From Patescibacteria group bacterium (GTDB lineage: Bacteria > Patescibacteriota > Saccharimonadia > Saccharimonadales > UBA4665): a stretch of 64,000 nucleotides of DNA. Positions 59,941-64,000 of the stretch are shown one piece after another. How positions within the stretch are numbered: position 1 is the first letter of the stretch; each line of letters starts with the position of its first letter. The notes beneath the pieces are model-generated. The model was not told the DNA's origin and did not search any database. It saw only the letters and a program-made list of their open reading frames with translations. Where the stretch lies: assembly GCA_030271625.1 (NCBI GenBank), contig JARXKN010000001.1, positions 434,001 to 498,000 of the forward strand. Direction: 5' to 3'. The position numbers and the translations under genes are program-made.

Positions 59941-60318
59941 ATGTACGAGAAATCTGAGGCGCAAAGAAGTTTTAATCGAAGATTCGCTAAGGTTTTTGCC
60001 GGTGCTGTGGTGCTTGGAGTCGTGGCAATAGCAGCCGCCAATGAATACGACAAGGCTCATCCAAAACCAGCAGTTCGATACATGAATGAATTTACCGAAC
60101 ACGGTAAGTGTCTAGATAACACCCCCTATGACCCGGATAAGGGTGCGTCACTGACTGTGGACAATCATATCCTCACGGTGCTGCCCCGAGCCGCCAATAG
60201 CTATACGCCATCAGTACTACAGTTTGTTGTTGGCCACAACGACATCCATTTTTCCGATCACCAAACCGGCACACTCTTGGTTGATGCCGGCTGTATTGAT
60301 GCCAATAGTGGCCAATAG
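59941..60318 (+). CDS. membrane-anchored hypothetical protein
   Basis: A 125-residue protein with an N-terminal membrane segment (about 16-34, VFAGAVVLGVVAIAAANEY) and an outer domain with two or three cysteines (GKCLDNTPYDPDKGASLTV, DAGCIDANSG). No known family. TATACT (59931-59936) ends only 4 nt before the ATG, with TTGACA at 59903-59908; a leaderless transcript is possible. Confidence 0.7.
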   Translation: MYEKSEAQRSFNRRFAKVFAGAVVLGVVAIAAANEYDKAHPKPAVRYMNEFTEHGKCLDNTPYDPDKGASLTVDNHILTVLPRAANSYTPSVLQFVVGHNDIHFSDHQTGTLLVDAGCIDANSGQ

Positions 60319-60356
60319 TCGCTAGCGACGCCTAGTTCTAAACTGAGTAGGCTGAT

Positions 60357-60836
60357 CTAGCTGGGGATAATTTGATCGATGTAATTTCCGTGAAGTTCCG
60401 GACGCCGCTTGCCGTAATCGGCATATTGTAGATGTGTTGGAGTAAGTTGCAACGGCATGTAGTTACCTTCATGCACTTTGTCGACTGGCGGCGCCCAATG
60501 GTAGTCGCCATCCGGACGCATGGCAGCGAATTTGTCGAAAAAGACATCCATATATTTATTGATAGGCATCTTCTCGACCTTACCCGACAGTTGGACAGTG
60601 ATTTGGTTTTCAGCATCGACGACTGTTAAAGCAGCAAATGGCCGTTCCTCAAGGTTTTTATATTTTAATGTGCCAGTTCTGGTCACGAAATATAGGTTCA
60701 GATCTTCATCAGCAATATAGTAGATGGCTGCGCCCCAAGTGGTTTCGTCTGATCCTGACGTAGATAGCACTCCCATTGGGTGCTTTTTGAGAAAGTCGTA
60801 TACTTTCTTGTAGTCTTCGGTAGTTTGCTTGTTCAT
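60357..60836 (-). CDS. pyridoxamine 5'-phosphate oxidase-fold protein
   Basis: A 159-residue split-barrel flavin-binding-type protein: FLKKHPMGVLSTSGSDETTW, AIYYIADEDLNLYFVTRTGT, KYKNLEERPFAALTVVDAEN, QITVQLSGKVEKM. General PNPOx-like family; some bind FMN, F420 or heme. Paralogue of 61027-61518. AAGGGG precedes the ATG. Substrate and cofactor unknown. Confidence 0.9.
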   Translation of the reverse strand: MNKQTTEDYKKVYDFLKKHPMGVLSTSGSDETTWGAAIYYIADEDLNLYFVTRTGTLKYKNLEERPFAALTVVDAENQITVQLSGKVEKMPINKYMDVFFDKFAAMRPDGDYHWAPPVDKVHEGNYMPLQLTPTHLQYADYGKRRPELHGNYIDQIIPS

Positions 60837-61026
60837 AGTGACCGTCCCCTTACATTTGGTACATATTAGTTTTTATAGTCGCGGCTGAGGTCTCTTGGTG
60901 TATCTTGTCACGAGTATTTATATAAAATTCTCGAGCTTAGTTTGCATTATACACCTGCTGTCTTTGACAAGTTTAATTACTTTAGATTCTATTGCACGGT
61001 CAGACTAAGTGATCTATGCTGACGGT

Positions 61027-61518
61027 ATGCCCATAAATGTCAGCGACGATAATCCAAGAATTCGAGAATTTCTGCGGAACTTCAATGTCGGTGTCTTAGC
61101 TACCGCTAGCAGAGATGGCTTGCCGCATGCTGCGACAATTTATTTCACTACTGAATCAGATTACTCGGTCTATTTTGTAACCAAACAAAAAACCACGAAA
61201 AGCAGTAACCTACAGGATAATCCAAGGGCCGCGTTAGCGGTATTTGACGCTGCTACCCAAACAACGGTGCAAGTAGCCGGAGATGTAGAAATTATCGAGG
61301 ACGTCGAAGAAGTCCAAAGACTCTTTAGTATAATGCTGACAATCTCTCATCAAACCAGCGACGGCCACCAGCCCCCAATTTCAAAGCTCGACGCCGGCAA
61401 ATATGTCGCCTACCGCCTGAAGCCGCAGGTTGTTCGAATGGCAGAATTTATCAAGGCCGAATACCCACCGGTTGATGCTCTATTTGAGGTGGTTACGCCG
61501 CCTGACACTAGCCTTTAG
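61027..61518 (+). CDS. pyridoxamine 5'-phosphate oxidase-fold protein
   Basis: A 163-residue split-barrel protein parallel to the gene at 60357: FLRNFNVGVLATASRDGLPH, TIYFTTESDYSVYFVTKQKT, SNLQDNPRAALAVFDAATQT, VQVAGDVEIIEDVEEV. The two genes are divergent, with a 190-bp gap. Start at ATG 61027 is preferred over 61009: TATGCT (61013-61018) ends 8 nt upstream and overlaps the earlier start. Cofactor unknown. Confidence 0.88.
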   Translation: MPINVSDDNPRIREFLRNFNVGVLATASRDGLPHAATIYFTTESDYSVYFVTKQKTTKSSNLQDNPRAALAVFDAATQTTVQVAGDVEIIEDVEEVQRLFSIMLTISHQTSDGHQPPISKLDAGKYVAYRLKPQVVRMAEFIKAEYPPVDALFEVVTPPDTSL

Positions 61519-61636
61519 CGGGGCAAAACGTGCGACAACTGGTCCTGGTGATTTGTTAGGCCTCTTCGAAGCCTGAGCTGACATTTGTAATCCTCTTGTG
61601 CTTGCATGAACCACTTAAAAAGTTGATTATAAAAGC

Positions 61637-62626
61637 ATGACCACAGAAGTTAACCTGTACTTTACTCCATCCGACACACATGAGCGGCATGTCTTCATTG
61701 ACCACTCCATTGAGGACACCATACGGACTCTACAGGATCCGCAGATTGCGTCAGAGCTGGGGAGTCATGCGCTCAAATTTATAGCTGAACTTGAAAGCGC
61801 CATTATAACCAATATCAGTCACGGTGTAGTCAGCGTGCCGGCGGGAACATCGCCGGAGGAACTGTTATTTACGGGTATTCGACCAGGTGAAACTCTGTTG
61901 AGCGATACAACACTTGGTGAGCGAACGCCTGAGCAAAAGCGAGCGATTATTGAGCAATTCAAAACATGGCTTCCCAGAAATCTGTCGGCCGAAGAGCTGT
62001 ATGAGGAAGCATATCTGACGTACGGAGCTGACAGCGAGATAATAGGAGAGCTAACACTTTCGCCTTACGCAGCCGCGCAGACTTCTTATTTTGCACACGT
62101 ACAAAGTGGACGCGATCAGTTGGCAAGCCAGTTCGTTAAAGCACCATCAAAGGGCCTTATTGTTAGCAAAAGCCGGCCGCAAGTGCTGTTAAAAGTTGAG
62201 CCGGACAAGCAGTTGACGCTTGCCGATGCTGTAGTTCATGAACTGGTACATGTAAAGCAGGGAATCGAACGGCCGGTGGAGCACGTGCGTTCACAAGAAC
62301 ATGCCGATAATTTGAGTTTGCGAGTTGAGCTCGAAGCCTATCATCTAGGCGCCGTGGTGACCCTCCATACCGTTGTCATGGAAAGCCAGGCCGAGCCAAT
62401 TAATGTTGAAGATCTAGCCAGAACATACCGCGGCATTCAGATTGTGATGCAGTTGCTGCGAGAAGAAGTCGGGTATCATCCCAGTGACCCTTATAACCCG
62501 TCGAAGAAAATGATGGCTGCCATTAAGAACAAGCAGCTTGAGTACGCAATTCATGCAGACCTTAATTTTAGTGCTCTGCTTGAGGCCTGTCGACGTTCAA
62601 AAGATATAAACTATCAAGATTTATAG
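61637..62626 (+). CDS. HExxH-containing putative metalloprotease
   Basis: A 329-residue soluble protein without a signal peptide. HELVH at 201-205 (DAVVHELVHVKQG) with acidic residues in ELEAYH (231-236) as a possible third zinc ligand, the gluzincin layout. The rest has no recognised family. If active, it should be cytoplasmic. GATTAT (61625-61630) ends 6 nt before the ATG without a ribosome-binding site, a possible leaderless start. Function is inferred from the motif only. Confidence 0.6.
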   Translation: MTTEVNLYFTPSDTHERHVFIDHSIEDTIRTLQDPQIASELGSHALKFIAELESAIITNISHGVVSVPAGTSPEELLFTGIRPGETLLSDTTLGERTPEQKRAIIEQFKTWLPRNLSAEELYEEAYLTYGADSEIIGELTLSPYAAAQTSYFAHVQSGRDQLASQFVKAPSKGLIVSKSRPQVLLKVEPDKQLTLADAVVHELVHVKQGIERPVEHVRSQEHADNLSLRVELEAYHLGAVVTLHTVVMESQAEPINVEDLARTYRGIQIVMQLLREEVGYHPSDPYNPSKKMMAAIKNKQLEYAIHADLNFSALLEACRRSKDINYQDL

Positions 62627-62818
62627 TATAGCTTCATTGTCGGGTGGAGCTACGCGCCTCTGACTCGCGAGTGCCGATAATGCAATGTCTCGGGCTCTGC
62701 GCTCATCGAGAGTTAAAACTGCATCCCCCGTTAGCACGACATCGACTTCTTTGTCTGTCGTAGGCGGTACCATTACACGAAGTGGTTTACGGCTAAACTG
62801 GTCAGGTATATGTTCCAT
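62621..62818 (-). CDS. hypothetical 65-residue protein
   Basis: MEHIPDQFSRKPLRVMVPPT..., soluble, with a charged helix (LTLDERRARDIALSALASQR). No known family. Start is ATG 62818: TATAAT (62825-62830, minus strand) ends exactly 6 nt before it, a textbook leaderless start; the longer frame to 62881 includes the promoter. Overlaps the end of the HExxH gene by 6 bp. Confidence 0.75.
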   Translation of the reverse strand: MEHIPDQFSRKPLRVMVPPTTDKEVDVVLTGDAVLTLDERRARDIALSALASQRRVAPPDNEAIL

Positions 62819-62855
62819 TGTCTCATTATATCCTCTTATTTGGGGATGCTCGTGA

Positions 62856-62995
62856 AACGTGCCGTAGGCAGGGAGGCGCACGTTAATCCAGCCGCCTGCT
62901 GCGCTGGGGGCTGTGACTAACGACCGAACCGTTCTGTTAATTCGCTCTTCCCAAACAAATAAAAAGTACCTACTTTCGCAGGTACTTTTTATTTG
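62856..62995 (+). ncRNA. possible structured RNA ending in an orphan terminator
   Basis: The 62882-63132 gap has no gene on either strand. AACGTGC (62856-62862) pairs with GCACGTT (62878-62884), CCAGC (62888-62892) with GCTGG (62903-62907), and a 16-bp terminator hairpin closes the stretch. No convincing promoter is visible, so this rests on hairpins and an otherwise unexplained terminator. Confidence 0.3.
62956..62995. terminator. 16-bp orphan terminator hairpin
   Basis: CAAATAAAAAGTACCT (62956-62971) / AGGTACTTTTTATTTG (62980-62995), loop ACTTTCGC. Symmetrical A/T tracts make it usable in both directions. No annotated gene ends here. Confidence 0.85.
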
Positions 62996-63132
62996 GCTGG
63001 GCGTGGTTGACGAGGTTAGAACCTTAATGTTGCAAAATCCAGCTAGTTCTATTGCTTAGATACAAACAACGGCGACGCCGTTAAACTGATTAAAACCATC
63101 ACTTACAGCTAATCATCTAGTACTATTAGTGC

Positions 63133-63804
63133 ATGAGCAATAAAAAAATACATCCCTTGGCTATATTACTATTTCTTACCTGTCTCGTTGGCTTTGCGCT
63201 TTTAACGAGAATGGCGTATCTACAACACTTATCAGGCTTTGATACAACCATAGCTCGAGATGTCCAACGGTACAACTTTGGTGTACTAAAACCAATCATG
63301 AAGGTCATCAGCCTGCCAGGGAAGACGGTTTTTGCTGCAGTAAGTATCTTGGCAGTTGCCGCTTTATTTTGGTGGAAGAAGTACCCTCGTGAAGCATTAT
63401 TCATTCTAGCAATTGGGGCTGTAGACGCTCTGAGCCTCATTATTAAACATGTCGTTAATCGTTCTGGCCCACAACACGTGGGTCTTGCCTTTACGAGTAC
63501 TCCAGAAGCTACCTTCCCAAGTAGCCATGTTGTGCATTATGTTGTTTTCTTTGGTTTACTAGCCTACTTTATGTTGGTACTGCATAAAGTACCTGGGAAA
63601 CTGCGTAGTGCTGTTTCCTTGATTAGTATTATGTTAATCATAGCCATACCATTTTCGAGAGTATTTTTAGGCGAACATTGGTTGAGTGACGTAGTAGGTG
63701 GATTGCTGCTAGGAATGATGGCTCTGATAGTTGTTATTTGGCTGTATTCTGCCCCATGGTTCTTGCCGCAAATAAAAAGTCAATCAATTACAGCCGATGG
63801 TTAA
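63133..63804 (+). CDS. PAP2 phosphatase, membrane-bound
   Basis: A 223-residue PAP2 protein with about six membrane segments. Active-site motifs: KHVVNRSGPQHVG (KxxxxxRP-like, with the Pro shifted), PSSHVVHYVVFFG (PSxH), and SRVFLGEHWLSDVVGG (SRxxxxxHxxxD). Probably dephosphorylates a lipid such as undecaprenyl pyrophosphate or phosphatidic acid derivatives. TACTAT (63121-63126) ends 6 nt before the ATG: leaderless. Overlaps the next gene by 8 bp. Confidence 0.92.
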   Translation: MSNKKIHPLAILLFLTCLVGFALLTRMAYLQHLSGFDTTIARDVQRYNFGVLKPIMKVISLPGKTVFAAVSILAVAALFWWKKYPREALFILAIGAVDALSLIIKHVVNRSGPQHVGLAFTSTPEATFPSSHVVHYVVFFGLLAYFMLVLHKVPGKLRSAVSLISIMLIIAIPFSRVFLGEHWLSDVVGGLLLGMMALIVVIWLYSAPWFLPQIKSQSITADG

Positions 63805-64000
63805 GCGCGTACCTGGCTCGGTATATATCTTAGGCGCCGTTAGCTTCTTCAATGATGTTGCTAGTGAAATGCTATACCCCGTGATGCCGATATTCCTAAC
63901 CCAGGTACTGGGTGCGCCTGTTGCCGTTGTCGGACTTATTGAAGGTGTCGCTGAAGGCAGCGCCGCAATATTTAAAACCATCTTTGGTCGGTGGTCTGAC
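63797..64000 (+). CDS. MFS transporter, cut by the window edge
   Basis: The first 68 codons of a membrane transporter: SVYILGAVSFFNDVASEMLY, PVMPIFLTQVLGAPVAVVGL then IEGVAEGSAAIFKTIFGRWSD. FNDxxSEMxYPxxPxFL plus GLIEGVAE and GRWSD (motif A) identify an MFS protein of a group close to drug/sugar exporters. Overlaps the PAP2 gene by 8 bp, so the two are co-transcribed. The rest is outside the window. Confidence 0.88.
   Translation, partial: MVKRVPGSVYILGAVSFFNDVASEMLYPVMPIFLTQVLGAPVAVVGLIEGVAEGSAAIFKTIFGRWSD

Overview
The window reads as a chromosome segment of a Patescibacteria/CPR bacterium, most likely a Saccharibacteria (TM7) relative. This is inferred from gene content; no 16S rRNA lies in the window. 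Support: short, tightly packed genes using the standard code (TGA is a real stop, for example in ligA); a Gram-positive-like surface (class F sortase with two PDTG-anchored propellers, a DacA-type carboxypeptidase, Ddl and a Mur ligase, no outer-membrane machinery); many small membrane proteins; ribosomal proteins with trimmed or extended ends; and almost no biosynthesis. I saw no phage, insertion sequence or CRISPR array. Both edges cut genes: a RibD-like reductase on the left and an MFS transporter on the right.

Layout. 0-4.4 kb: small genes, a PDTG-anchored TolB-like propeller and a divergent YdeI pair. 4.4-7.1 kb: copper operon (csoR, cupredoxin, P1B-ATPase) with a CsoR-type operator over its -10 box. 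7.1-12.8 kb: RND pump, tRNA-Cys, NUDIX, tRNA-Leu, DacA and one gene that seems to start on ATT. 12.9-18 kb: lemA-htpX-membrane protein-ligA-HD operon. 18-26.4 kb: a candidate small RNA, corA, tRNA-Ala, a hydrolase/Mur ligase/ddl cluster and a 2OG-Fe(II) oxygenase. 26.4-34.2 kb: information processing (leuS, rpmF, nusB, rnc, rpsP, khpA, trmD) plus a second candidate small RNA. 34.2-40.5 kb: nickel superoxide dismutase with its peptidase, an EmrB-type pump, SGNH hydrolase, a two-component system and msrB. 40.5-46.6 kb: membrane proteins, a PAP2-kinase-flippase fusion, YqeG-like HAD, cupin and SpoU methyltransferase. 46.7-57.3 kb: a REC-AHSA1 fusion, a peptidoglycan-binding membrane protein, a ferric reductase with anchored cytochrome b5 and assorted stand-alone enzymes. 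57.4-64 kb: sortase and substrate, DUF305, two flavin-fold proteins, an HExxH protein and a PAP2 phosphatase.

Themes. Copper handling, Ni-SOD, MsrB, the ferric reductase/cytochrome b5 pair and flavin-fold proteins suggest a cell exposed to oxygen and redox metals. The surface genes suggest an envelope decorated by sortase. At least eighteen genes, on both strands, have a -10 hexamer ending 6-8 nt before the start codon and no Shine-Dalgarno site, so leaderless transcription appears to be common here; operon-internal and many other genes do have AGGAG-type sites. The most promising undescribed material is two intergenic, promoter- and terminator-bounded candidate RNAs (about 18.05 and 33.40 kb) sharing a start-site motif, a third possible RNA near 62.9 kb, and several unusual domain fusions or losses (LigA without its zinc cysteines, shortened TrmD, REC-AHSA1, PAP2-kinase-flippase).
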